Assembly: GCA_963930655.1 (NCBI GenBank)
Contig: OZ005608.1
Location: 11,656,001-11,720,000, forward strand
Length of the DNA stretch: 64,000 nt
Reading direction: 5' to 3'
Origin: Myrica gale
Taxonomy: Eukaryota > Streptophyta > Magnoliopsida > Fagales > Myricaceae
Below, piece by piece: positions 32,401 through 40,938 of this stretch; position 1 is the first letter of the stretch; each line of letters starts with the position of its first letter. Below the pieces are notes generated by a model that saw only the letters and a list, made by a program, of their open reading frames with translations, was not told the DNA's origin and made no database searches. Made by a program: the position numbers and the translations under genes.

Positions 32401-34803
32401 GAGGTAGCTTTTTTTCTGCCTTCTGCCCTTTGTGTTTTGCAGTCCATTGTTTTCTTTTCTTTTTTTGTTTGTCGGAAGTGGATGAGATTGGCGTAAGAGT
32501 TAAGTGCATGTGTAAGGTGCTAGATTGTGAATGCCCTCAACTACTCTGTATATATTCAAAAGCTTGCTGTAAGTTGTTTTTGACTCTCCACCCATGGCTT
32601 AAATAAAACCTCTCTATCCCTACCCTGCACCCCAAAATTTTGGTTTATTTTTGCAGTTTTGTATCTTGTTTTCCTTAATGCTTATGATTTCAGATTGAGC
32701 GGCGGATATATTACGATGAAGTTGAAGGTTTTGACAGTAGAGTGGCTTGAGGCTACATCCTCGTTGGTGATTAATTTTTGTCCTACCAAACGCTTATCTA
32801 GGAGAGGTAGCCCTGGTAAATGGAAGGCACTTGAAGATGTTGCATTTGTTGTGAGTGCATATGATCCGGAAGTTGAACTTGGGCTGTTTGAAGCTAATCA
32901 CAGTGCATCTCCTTTCAACGATTCCTGTATCACTTCATTCGGTTGGTGGGGATGATGGACCCATTGATATTGGGGTGAGGCTGTACATGAGTTCCTATTT
33001 GAGGTAACTCGGGTGTTCGGAAGTGTCGGCCAACCTGTTGGAAGGGGACTTTGTGAAGATTAAGATAACAGAGCTTTTCCATCCAAAGCTCTGTTGTATA
33101 ATAAACGACAAGTTGTCGTCTGCAAGAAGAGGACGTGGACGCTGACCTGGACGCTGACTTCCCCATTTATTTAACCACGTGTATTTAGCCGTTAGGGTGA
33201 TGGACGGAAGGCTAACGGAAGGGCTTCTGTGCCAAAGATAAAAAGTTCGGGGGCTTTTTATTTGAAGTTTAAAATCGAAGGACCTATTTGTAAAAGGGGT
33301 ATAAACCCATGGACTAAATTGCCAAATTCCCTTAAAAGATCTGCTTGTCATATTTGGCATGGCCTTCAACAGCACTACCACATTCATCAGATTTGACTAT
33401 TGACAGAACTTTCTGGGAAGTATCGACTACTAGTAATCTTGATCTAATAGTCTCAGAACTGTCAAATTGCATTTTCCTAGGTCTCTGTCTCTCTCCTTTT
33501 CTCAATTTTCATGCTAACTTTATCAATGGCACCCAACAGCAATCTTTTGTAAAATCTAACCCTATGAATGACATTCCTTGAAATTATAGTCTGTCTAGTT
33601 ACAAACAGATGACTGGCACTCTTGAAAGTCCATTTTGTGTTCAAATTAGAGGATTCTGATCTCAAGTGTGAGGGTAGCTTTTGAGATACAGTATATGCAG
33701 TGTAGAGATAATATCTGTAAGTAATGCTGAAGAAGTTGGATGTTTCTTTATATATAACTTTGATATGATAGCGAGGCAGTCTCCACAAAATCATGAAACG
33801 AATTCAGAATGAAAGGCTGTAACATGATGAGTCTGGCACACATTTCATCTAGAAGTGTGAGAATTAAGTCTCTAAGTGGAGATAAAATATTTGTGGGGTG
33901 GTGTTTAATTTCATCCTGTCTATTCACTCATCAAAAAAAAATCATCCTGTCTATTTCAGCTGTTTCATAATGGGCTTACTTTGTCTTGGGATCTACAAAG
34001 GTAGAGTTGTTAAATCGTCTTCCTTGGGAATCCTTTTAGTGTCTGGTAAAAGCTGCTAACTCTTTTACTATGGAAGTTGATTAATTTTCGAGTGGTTGTA
34101 GAAGCTGTCCAATGTCAAATATGAAGGCCAGCCAGCCCCTTGCTAGGGTACACAGACCTTGTGGATGGTTCATATGTTTTCCAGTCATAGATGGGGCTTA
34201 ATGTGCCCTCCCATTTTTCATGAAAATCTAATAAGTAGTCATATCTTTAATGTTATTTTCAGGTTAAGAAGAAATGACCGGAAGGAAAAATCTGGTTGAA
34301 TGAAACTTAACCCAGTTAATCCCTCATGTTATCTATGTGCTTCAAAATAGTTTGGTGGCATACCATGGAAATAAATGTGTATTTATGGTAGGAAAAATGG
34401 AGAAAAAAAAGAGAGAACGTATTCTTGTGGATTTTGAATGCTTCTGTTTGAGTTATAAACGTTGGTGTTTCTTTAAAATGTCAGGTCCACAAAGATAATA
34501 TACTCCTGGTTTTCCAGCGTTGGAAGAGATAAGTATTGGCGGTGGGAAATGGGAGCTGGAGTTGTTACTGGTTTTTTAACTTCTTTGATCTCTATTAGCC
34601 TGTTTAGGCTTGTATATCAAATGAAATCGTGGTTGCTACACATCTGTTTACCAAGGCTTCTCCCTCGAGCTGTAAATACAGCCTGCTTGAAGTGTGCTGG
34701 TTTTCTTGTTGTATACTTTAGCTGTATCGGTTGGTTGGCCATCCAGTATGGAGAAAAGCTTGGTCTCCCTGAGATTCTCACAGTTCTGAAGACAGACAAA
34801 TAG
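23233..34803 (+). CDS. Five-exon gene for an unrecognised plant membrane protein, probable frameshift in exon 4
   Basis: Exons 23233-23437, 24982-25112, 29075-29200, 29379-29507 and 34485-34803, all with GT...AG borders and compatible phases. The product would be ~300 residues. There is a cytosolic Ser/Lys-rich start (MDSQEGSSSKTEKK), a membrane segment at ~24-48 (ALIFPMICFFALSFLLCFIA), a Cys-containing middle domain (KVCELGLLNYKAKHVFYPRE, FRCRYDYYWASVFK, LSCRPNFGTAWLIKDKFK, NRTYDCWYTSGVSKV), and two C-terminal membrane segments in exon 5. I do not recognise the family. Exon 4 reaches TGA at 29481-29483. Losing one T from the TTT at 29479-29481 would restore a frame that splices cleanly into exon 5. 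It is either a recent null allele or a sequence error. Introns are full of transposons. Confidence 0.75.
23772..23951. mobile_element. MITE in intron 1
   Basis: Ends GGGGGCTGTTCGGTTG and (reverse) GAGTCTGTTCGGCCAC, ~180 bp, AT-rich centre. No clear target duplication. The rest of intron 1 (23438-24981) is ordinary AT-rich sequence. Confidence 0.55.
24982..25112 (+). CDS. Membrane-protein gene, exon 2
   Basis: Acceptor GAAG|GT, donor TTCAAG|GTAATG. Encodes GVDLRSSKVCELGLLNYKAK and the Arg/Tyr-rich stretch that follows, phase 0 at its end. Confidence 0.72.
25731..25932. mobile_element. MITE inside the foldback element, left
   Basis: Ends GGGTGGGTTTGTGTGG and (reverse) CAGGCTGCGTTTGTCAC. It shares GTGAAAAAGTG(C/A)AGAGAGAG with the MITE at 26775, in the same orientation. 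Confidence 0.55.
26163..26680 (+). pseudogene. Captured fragment of a berberine-bridge-enzyme-like FAD oxidoreductase
   Basis: BBE-like enzymes are secreted flavoprotein oxidases of alkaloid and oligosaccharide metabolism. Readable pieces are TTDDNLLTRMLIQPVSSKVK (26270-26330), then in another frame ALFLGKANDLVTLLGKEFPE, then ISWIGSVVWWANYDNYVLLD and NPDSTNFLKRKSNYEQSLIS, then GLEW-stop-WKRMIELGK. These follow, in order, the substrate-domain segment of plant BBE-like proteins (TDDNLFMR, ALFLG, KEFPELGL, WWAN, NPDS, FLKRKSDYV). Only about one quarter of the enzyme is present. The FAD-binding half with its His/Cys flavinylation sites is missing, and frameshifts and a stop break it. No function is expected. 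Confidence 0.72.
26775..26968. mobile_element. MITE inside the foldback element, right
   Basis: Ends GGGTGGTGTTTGCAAATC and (reverse) GGTGGTGTTTAAAATCC, ~194 bp, with CCAAAATTTTGG palindromic text near each end. Confidence 0.6.
27151..29074 (+). other. Rest of intron 2 of the membrane-protein gene
   Basis: AT-rich, no conserved exon seen. Positions 27830-27920 (GWDAKVKMKVAFTLWRAAQY) faintly recall the tail of a plant LINE ORF2, but the match is too weak to call. A SINE-like unit lies at 28118-28340. Confidence 0.4.
28118..28340 (+). repeat. SINE-like unit with direct repeats
   Basis: Two ~58-bp direct repeats (GAAACATA(G/A)CTTAA ... TTAAGTTTTTGG) at 28129-28185 and 28279-28335 flank ATATCAGAGTAGAGGTCGTG followed by AGTTTGAATCTT. 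The latter resembles a tRNA-derived B-box. The type is widespread in dicots, as I recall it. No RNA polymerase III A-box could be confirmed. Confidence 0.35.
29075..29200 (+). CDS. Membrane-protein gene, exon 3
   Basis: Acceptor TTTCAG|GTGG, donor TTCAAG|GTAGGG, exactly 42 codons. Encodes VEYKDYASGEPQVALAEAPN and on to KDKFK. Confidence 0.75.
29379..29507 (+). CDS. Membrane-protein gene, exon 4 (frameshifted)
   Basis: Acceptor TTTTAG|GTGA, donor CATCCT|GTAAGT. The frame reads VNRTYDCWYTSGVSKVSLYH, then GLFSCQAKDPSTV, then stops. One base out of frame EMIRRYSIL follows and joins exon 5 smoothly. The exon is 129 nt, where the phases of exons 3 and 5 require 128. Confidence 0.72.
29608..30282. 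mobile_element. Foldback Mutator-like MITE in intron 4 with a 9-bp target duplication
   Basis: 675 bp. Terminal inverted repeats of ~125 bp start GGCTTAAAT(A/G)CAC and hold ATAATCCCTGTGGTATG. The perfect 9-bp direct repeat TATTTTTAA flanks it (29599-29607, 30283-30291), the hallmark of Mutator transposition. The ~420-bp interior is GC-richer (ACGGGAGGTGGTGACTTGGC, ATCTAGCCCCGAACCCCTAG), like a captured genic piece, but I cannot identify a protein. Confidence 0.82.
30292..31499 (+). other. Intron 4 sequence with a copia RNase H remnant
   Basis: Mostly T-rich intron. At 30961-31110 the plus strand reads DLVVKADIRVEAFANAEYAD, resembling the RNase H start (VEAYTDADYAG) of copia elements with substitutions and stops after it. 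Only this scrap is recognisable. Confidence 0.4.
31505..31784 (+). mobile_element. Copia solo LTR in intron 4
   Basis: 280 bp, TGTTAGAATA...TTTCAACA, with a TATAAATACA box near 31624. A perfect target duplication GTCTT lies at 31500-31504 and 31785-31789. No internal region, so solo. Confidence 0.82.
31810..33331. mobile_element. Pack-type Mutator-like element with 9-bp target duplication
   Basis: 1522 bp. Terminal inverted repeats of ~158 bp (31810-31968, 33172-33331), roughly 95% identical by eye, start GGGAATTTG(A/G)CAATTTAGTC. The perfect 9-bp duplication TTAAAAGAT lies at 31801-31809 and 33332-33340. There is no transposase. The interior is spliced-gene sequence (next entry). It sits in intron 4 of the membrane-protein gene. 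This is the cleanest gene-capturing element of the window. Confidence 0.87.
31990..33150 (+). pseudogene. Captured exons of an unrecognised host gene
   Basis: Three or four exon-like blocks occur in plus orientation. ~31996-32130 reads FGGAASDDKEELTQQLKSVW and LRRYPDIVVHPTLAEPWRLR. 32147-32405 is open and reads MGEKVARRCFTGIHFDRDAA, then ESLEGKEALLAAALKHRVPC and NGRKLASRHVKDACDNYMWV. 32694-32750 (after CAG at an intron-like border) reads IERRIYYDEVEGFDSRVA then a stop. ~32790-33148 reads SPGKWKALEDVAFVVSAYDP, and later LLEGDFVKIKITELFHPKLC. Blocks joined by AT-rich, intron-like spacers suggest capture from genomic DNA rather than cDNA. I do not recognise the protein. Stops make it non-functional as it stands. 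Confidence 0.6.
33341..34484 (+). other. Remainder of intron 4
   Basis: AT-rich intron sequence. No exon or element recognised. Confidence 0.5.
34485..34803 (+). CDS. Membrane-protein gene, exon 5
   Basis: Acceptor TGTCAG|GTCC. Encodes STKIIYSWFSSVGRDKYWRW, a membrane segment VVTGFLTSLISISLFRLVY, a short loop, a second segment CAGFLVVYFSCIGWLAIQY and a charged tail ending KTDK. An internal ATG at 34549 is unlikely to be the true start. Confidence 0.72.
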
Positions 34804-35249
34804 ACGGCAGTTTTTTCCTTTTGGCCCTCTCAAGATCTGATGTCTGCGGCATTGGAGTTGTGGCAAGTAATGTGTCGTCCCCTGTGCAATGATGTACAAT
34901 TGAGTACTATACAATGGATTTACTCTTGTGGAGAACAGAACATATGTAGGTCAGCAACTACTTCGTGTATAGGGTTTTATGAAATAAGAAAGTTTGGATG
35001 ATCTGATGTCTATTGGTGCGTTGATCTTTCATTCAACCATGTGTTAGTTCTAGTTCTATTCACTTTAGTTTTGGCTTTGAAAGATTGCTAATGCTTCAAA
35101 CTTACCTCTTCACTCCAACTTGCGACGTATATCTCTGTGGATGGCACCTCTGGCTAGTGGTTTTGAGCATTGTGCTAGCATGTTTGGCAGGTTTGACTTT
35201 TATGCGGATTTGTAAAAAAGTTGGTGACATTTTTTTTTTAAAAAAAACC
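34804..35249 (+). other. 3' UTR and downstream flank of the membrane-protein gene
   Basis: TGATGTACAATTGAGTACTA-type text at ~34890 and ATGAAATAAGAAAG at ~34979 could mark cleavage and polyadenylation. No gene seen. Confidence 0.4.
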
Positions 35250-35500
35250 CCAAATCTATATAGTTACCCATAACCCCAAAATCCCACAAGCATATGACGA
35301 AGCCTAAGCCTGAAATCCCCAAATCTGCTAGGACCCTTACACCCAAACTCCCCAAATCCCACACAAGCATTCGACGAACCCTAAGCCTGAAATCCCCAAA
35401 TCAGCATAGTCACACCCTTACCCCAAAAATCCCCAATTCAAACATAAGACGAACCCTAAGCCCCGAAAGACTCCCAAAACACCTAAATCCCTAAATACGT
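35250..35500 (+). repeat. A/C-rich degenerate tandem repeat
   Basis: About three imperfect units of ~65-75 bp built on GACGAA(G/C)CCTAAGCC and GAAATCCCCAAATC, at ~35297, 35373 and 35451. The purine strand is on minus. No function assigned. An open frame across it is an artefact of composition. Confidence 0.6.
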
Positions 35501-35529
35501 AACTCATTCCCTAAATGACTTCACGTTGA

Positions 35530-37156
35530 ATGAGAAGTGCATCGTTGTCTTTTGTTAGCAATAGAAGGCAGGAAGGAGCATTATTGGAAGTGGAGGGTGA
35601 CGAAGCCGCACGTATCTGCTTCTGCGGCATCAAGGCTTGAATGAGGACAAGCAAGACATAGGGGAATCTGGGCAGAAGATTTTTTGACTGCCTGCGTTAT
35701 TCAAGTGGCTAGGTTAGATTCCATTGCATTTCTTTCACTATAGTTTCTGAATTGTGAAGCTGAAAGGGAGATACATAGCTTTGCGCAGGCAATTAATGGT
35801 AGAAACTTTTAATGTTATAAATACTTTATGTTAGATACATAGCTTTGTGACTTTGGTTTGTGATTTTCGAATTTTCAAACAAAGCTTTGGAACTTTGCAT
35901 TTTATCTGCTCAGTGCTGTAGTAATTAATCAATATTGTGTTAAAATATTCAAACGAAGAACATTATGCACTTTCCCTTGGTATTTTGAAGATTCAATTTA
36001 ATGGTTCCAAGAATGAAGACAGTAATCAGAAGCATGATTGCAGAAGAAGGGGCTGTGGATGAAGGGAAAGTGCTACCATTTTCGTTGTTATCATTTTCTT
36101 GGATACTTAGAGGGAGTGGGAGAGATCGGTGAGACTGAGAGATATATAAGTGCAAGGAGCTAGAGTAGAAACTTGTACCCTGCGTTTCTTCATGGCCAAC
36201 TGAGTGCCTTGTATCTGGAAAGGGGGGCAGAGAGTCAAGAGAGGATGCAACTAATATAATGGTTGGTGGGTACTCCCAAAACCAAAAAGCAAAGCAAAAA
36301 CATGGAAAAAAAGGCGTGTGCTTCACATCACATAGCCACTTGAGAAGATTTTAGGGCAATTCACCAAACTCACAACTCTGACGGTTAATGTTTACTGCTT
36401 CAACTCTTAAAAATAGATGGTCCGTGCAGACTTTTTCTTGCATCTCTTCATTTGTTTTCCCCCTCTCTCTTATTTGTTTTCCCCTCTTAAAAATAGATGG
36501 CCCATTGGAATTTTGTAGAAGTTGGTGTATTAGGATTAATAGATGATTGATAATTAATGCTGTGGAAGAAATAGTTATTATTCTCCCTATTGTGGTATGT
36601 GCTGTAATCTCCAAATGGAATAGTAGTATTTCTCTGCAGTAGATACTGGTTCTCTATAATCTTTTGTGACTCTGACTAAATGCTACTCGTGGACTTTTAC
36701 AGAAGGCATTGAGTAGCTCATTTGAATCCTAATGAATTTAATCGGGTTATCCTTTGAGTTACTTGGTCATTTTGACTTTGAAATAGCACATGTTGCAGTA
36801 ATCTCGATTATTAATTTACTGGAGTATGGATGCAATTTGGATTTGAAGTAATAAAATTTTGTTAGTATTTTTTGAAGTATTTTGAATGCAGTCTTAATAT
36901 ACATCTATGGTGGTAACTTTGATTCCATAGGCATTTGGCTTGTAATTATTTTGAATGGATTGATCCAGCTCCTGCTGCACATGGGGAAGATGCTCTTGCT
37001 GGCATGGGGAGGAAGGCGAAGATCTTAGAGGAGCAAGTGAAGATCTCAGAGGATAAAGTGAAGATCTTAGAGGAGCAACTGCAAGTCCTTCAGGAGCGGC
37101 TTCTTAAACAGAAGGCAAAGGAGAGACGACTTAAGGTTGGATTGTTGGGTTCCTAG
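35530..37156 (+). pseudogene. Broken GRF-type zinc-finger protein gene (two exons)
   Basis: Exon 1 (35530 to ~35710) starts MRSASLSFVSNRRQEGALLE and carries RICFCGIKA-stop-MRTSKT-stop-GNLGRRFFDCLRYSSG. This is the first half of a GRF zinc finger (CxCG...GRRFxxC) with two in-frame stops. After an intron-like gap, exon 2 (36932-37156) gives HLACNYFEWIDPAPAAHGED, the closing CxYFEW part of the same finger. A coiled coil follows (KILEEQVKISEDKVKILEEQ) and then a stop. The splice phase between them no longer works cleanly. GRF fingers bind nucleic acid, and small GRF proteins of this kind are abundant in plant genomes, often near transposons. Here it is dead. Confidence 0.68.
35711..36931 (+). other. 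Intron of the GRF pseudogene
   Basis: AT-rich. A duplicated ATAGATGG(T/C)CC stretch occurs at ~36413 and 36495. No other element recognised. Confidence 0.4.
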
Positions 37157-37269
37157 AATTTCTTGGGTTGTGTATTTTTATTGCTTTGTTGTTAAGTCCT
37201 GCAGAAATATGGGAATTGTAGTTTGTAATTTGTAGAATATGTTGGTATCAGAATTTGTAATCATTTTGT

Positions 37270-37412
37270 TGTAATGTGTCATTGCACACTCAATGACAGA
37301 ATTGTACTTTTGAATAACATTGTAGTTTTGTAATCACTTGAGAATGACAATTGTACTTTTGAATTACATTGTAGATTTGTAATCACTTGAGAATGACAAT
37401 TGTATTTTTGAA
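37270..37412 (+). repeat. ~50-bp tandem repeat
   Basis: About 2.5 units of AATGACAATTGTACTTTTGA then ATTACATTGTAGATTTGTAA then TCACTTGAG, at ~37296, 37344 and 37393. Confidence 0.7.
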
Positions 37413-37429
37413 TTGTGAATGCAGATTTA

Positions 37430-37720
37430 CCATATCTTACAACCTGCATTTACCAAATCTTACAATCCCCAATGACCAAATCCCACAATCTGCATTTACA
37501 ATATACAATTACTTTACATTTACCAAACCTATAACTCTACAGTTATCAAATCCTCCAGTGACCAAATCTGTAACAGCATATTCCAAGTCTGCATGTATCT
37601 CTAATGACCAAATATGTAACAACATATACGAAATATGCATATACCAACATAACAACATATACCAAATCTACATATACCAACCTAACAGCATATACCAAAT
37701 CTGCATATATACCCATTTGT
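37430..37720 (+). repeat. Degenerate short-period repeat (CATATACCAAATCT-type)
   Basis: Irregular repetition of ACCAAATCT, CATATACCAA and AACATATAC with a period near 25-35 bp. It lies between the GRF pseudogene and the Mutator transposase, so it may be subterminal sequence of that element. Confidence 0.5.
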
Positions 37721-38499
37721 TTACCAAAATCACAACCTATTTTCATGAAAATGATGTTCATGTGCTGACCAACATGACAATGATATTCATACAATATAAA
37801 GTCTTCAAAACACAAGCATCATACCCAATTACATGACAGTTATCAAAATCTAAAATTTAACGGTACCATAAACTATGAACATCATGAAGGATCCCAAAAA
37901 ACTTGTTTTCTCATTACAAGTCAGGTCACTTCTTTGTAGTTTCACCCTTCTTCCTTTGAGATCGCCTCAAAAGACTTGGCTATGACCCTCCTTCACCCTC
38001 CACCCTTTTTGCGTGGGCTGCTTATTTTTCTCTTCCCAAGTGGCAGAACGGGTTGTGTTAGAGACGGTGATGGCTGAGAGGCTTGTGGCTGAGCGAGCTA
38101 CGTCTGAGAGGGTTGTGATACATCCTGCATAGCAATATTTATTTATTAAGTTCATAATAAATTAATAAACAAAATTAGTAAATTAATTTTTACACGGTGT
38201 TCAGGATAGATTGACACCTGTGTCACAGTCCGCTTTCATGGTGATCTTCATAGTTGTGGCTGAGTCTCACCTTCAGCTTCAGTGTCTCACTGCGTCTCAC
38301 TACTCTTCCTCTTTCCCTTGGGCTGTCCAATTGCTTTCGTAGAACTCCCAGGTTGAGCAACAAATGTGGCAGAAGGCCCTGGCTACTCATCACCACCTTG
38401 TAGAGTAAATCAATGGATATATATAAATGCAGATTCAATGTATATAAATGTGAAATCATTTTAATATAAGTGCACATCATTAGATTAGGTTGCCATGTC
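37721..38499 (-). other. 3' side of the Mutator element, non-coding
   Basis: Contains a minus-strand direct-repeat stretch (GAGACGGTGATGGCTGAGAG-like units at 38058-38115 on plus). No domain recognised. The terminal repeat of the Mutator element could not be located. Confidence 0.35.
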
Positions 38500-40035
38500 A
38501 TCTCACTTGTAGTACACCCTTTTTCTTGGATGGCTTTTTCGGATATATCCTTCGGCTGGGATTTTCCGATTTTTTGCAGGACTGTGCAGTGTGACCCACT
38601 ACTAAGCATTTACCGCACCGGATAGGGAGCCCCTTCCTTGTCACATGATATTCATCGTGTGGCTGGTCATCTGCTCTAACCCAAGCCTTCTTAGGCCTTC
38701 CAGGCATTGCCCTCCATAGTGGCTGTTGAAGTGGGCTGAATTCTTATTGCGGCCAAAATCAGCAACCAGCATTGCATGTATTACATGAGAGTATGCTCTC
38801 AAGTATGCTGCCTTGCGGTAGCAATCATCTACGAAGTCCTCCTGTAGAAGTCTTTATGCAAAGATGGCAGCACATGCATGCGTACAAGGAATCCCAGTGA
38901 GTTTCCATCGTCCACACGAGCAGATTCTCTGACCAATGTTCATTAACTTCCGATCACCATCGGCAGTGTCAACTTCATATGTCGTTCCATCGCTTCATAG
39001 GCACAAGCAATTGACAGCCATGCTCTTATTCCTTTCGAGCTTATTACGAATGTGAGGGCATATGTCCCAAGTGACAGTTGAAATCCTTGTTGTTTGTGTT
39101 TAAAACGATTCATCAACATTCTTCTAATCACTTCTAGCATTGTCAATAATGGTTTGTCTCGTACCTCTTTGATCCACAAATTGAATGTCTCCCAATATTG
39201 CTAAGAAGGATGTCACACTTACTCGATCGCCTGAAAACATGCTTCGACCATCCTTTTGGATCCACAGTTGCTAAATATTCATAAACCCCCTCACTAACCC
39301 CCTTCAAAACCTCCATGTTCTGCTTGAAACTTACCTCGGTACAAGATCGAGCTGCCCTCCACAATGCATCTTTATTTGGTTTGCCTCGAAACCCTTTCGA
39401 CTTGACATTTTCATGTGAGTGTCTAACACAATGTCTTTGCTCTTCATTCAGGACCAAAGCCTCCAGTGACTCCCGCAGACCTTGTTAAAAATAGAACACT
39501 TAAATCAATAAACAACAAATATTGTATCAAACATTTCATCGAACATGTTGTGAGAGTTTAAGTGTTACCTTTTGCCAGTCCGACATCCATGTCCACGCAC
39601 ACTCATCCCCAATATCTTCCATCAAAATCTCAATAAACCACGTCCATGACGACTGACGTTCCACCTTATAAACAGCAAATGCAAGTGGATACATGTCGTT
39701 GTTTGCGTATTTTCCCACTGCACATAACAGCTGTCCGCTGAAGGGTCCCTTTAGATGGAAACCATCCAACATGATAACAGGTCTATATCCAGCCAAGAAG
39801 CCTCGTTTTCAGGTGTCAAGGTGCACATACATATGCTGAAAATGCTGACCTTCTTTGTGGACTTTCACACAAGTCCTAGGATTCCACTAAGTTAAGGCCT
39901 CGTAGTAGTCGTACACATACTTGTAATGATCAGCGTGTTTCCCGTAGATAATCTCCAATGCTAACTTCTTTGCTCGATAACGTGATTCTTCAAAACACAA
40001 ACGTGAAACTCCCTCCGTATATGCCCGACCAAAGC
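38500..40035 (-). pseudogene. MuDR-type Mutator transposase pseudogene
   Basis: Reads right to left. An N-terminal stretch at ~39850-40030 (ESRYRAKKLALEIIYGKHAD) is followed by the catalytic domain GYRPVIMLDGFHLKGPFSGQ at 39720-39790. This has the first DDE Asp in LDGFHLKG. WTWFIEILMEDIG follows. Next come NEEQRHCVRHSHENVKSKGF, WRAARSCTEVSFKQNMEVLK and CDILLSNIG (39143-39457). A SWIM finger lies at ~38880-38935 (CSCGRWKLTGIPCTHACAA). Last come a PGRPKKAWVRADD tail and a CCHC knuckle, CGKCLVVGHTAQSC (38560-38700). Frameshifts and stops break it. Its upstream end is cut by the copia LTR at 40036. It could have been a source of transposase for the non-autonomous Mutator elements nearby, but their ends were not matched. 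Confidence 0.85.
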
Positions 40036-40334
40036 TGTAGGTGGGATATTAGGATTATCCCGTATCTGTCAACGGACAGCTTTGCTGTCATATTTACTCA
40101 CTTATTCTACTACTTTGCTCTCATATTTACTCACTTATTCTACAGCTGTATATAGCAACAAATACTTGTTTTCTTTCCTAGTTTAGCTCATACGTGTTTT
40201 CTATAACGTTTCAACTTGATTTCTTTCCTTTGTAAATTGATAACGTACCTTATATAGCTTGATTCAAATCTCTATATAATGAGAAGGATACAGACAACCA
40301 ATTCATTCGGTCAATTTTTCCTCAATTATTGTCA
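40036..40334 (+). repeat. 5' LTR of the copia element
   Basis: TGTAGGTGGGATATTAGG...AATTATTGTCA, ~299 bp, with TATATAG/TATATAATG promoter-like text at 40250-40280. The right border is set by the adjoining primer-binding site. The left border is less certain because no 3' LTR exists to compare. Confidence 0.7.
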
Positions 40335-40347
40335 TGGTATCAGAGCC
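40335..40347 (+). other. Primer-binding site (initiator Met tRNA)
   Basis: TGGTATCAGAGCC directly after the LTR, complementary to the 3' end of plant initiator tRNA-Met, the standard copia primer. Confidence 0.88.
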
Positions 40348-40938
40348 AGTACTCTAATCTGTCTTTCTCGTTCTTCTTTGTGGGTTTCGTTTCTGTCGAT
40401 TTTTTTAACAGCACCTATCTTCCTTTTTTTTGAACCCATAGCTCTTCTAGTTCTTCTTTTCCTCCTTTCGACCATCTCTGTGGTATTTCCGACACTGGGT
40501 ATTGGTGTTTTGTGGCTCTCAGCAATTGTTGTGATGATTTCGGTGGCTTTTGTGGAGTTTTCGATTTGCTTCATCTTTCTTGTTTTTGGGCTGTTTGTTT
40601 GCTCTTTGGAAGTTTGGATTTCGGTGGTATATTTCGGAGCTGTTATTCTCTCCTTGTTTGATATTTTGGCTTTCGGTGGAGCTGTTTCTTGGTATTTGTT
40701 TTTTTTTTGCATTGTTGGGCTGCTGGGCTGCTGTTTCTTTTCTTAGTTGAATCGACCGTTACTATAGTTGGGCTACTTGGGCTGTTATTACTGGGTTTAA
40801 GCTGATTGGGTGCTGTTTGGACTCTTTCGCTTGCTGGCATTAGGTTCGACAACATTTTCACGTTGCTATCATTGGGTTTTAGCTTGGCAGTATATTTTTG
40901 ACGCGTTTATTTACAACTCTATTTTACATTCTCTTATC

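Noticed and set aside
35085-35273. Short plus-strand frame after the membrane-protein gene
   Set aside because: No splice context or domain. It lies in the presumed 3' flank and runs into an A/T homopolymer.
37270-37720. CRISPR-like repeat array
   Set aside because: Repeats are directly tandem without unique spacers, and the window is plant nuclear DNA.
37387-37836. 149-codon frame with repeated YQ(I/N)CIYQ segments, like a repeat protein
   Set aside because: It is a translation of the CATATACCAAATCT-type DNA repeat. No gene signals and no similarity recognised.
40279-40746. 155-codon plus-strand frame rich in Phe/Leu/Val, resembling a multi-pass membrane protein
   Set aside because: It lies in the T-rich leader of the copia element between the primer-binding site and gag. 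Its hydrophobicity reflects T-rich composition, and a mirror frame exists on the other strand.
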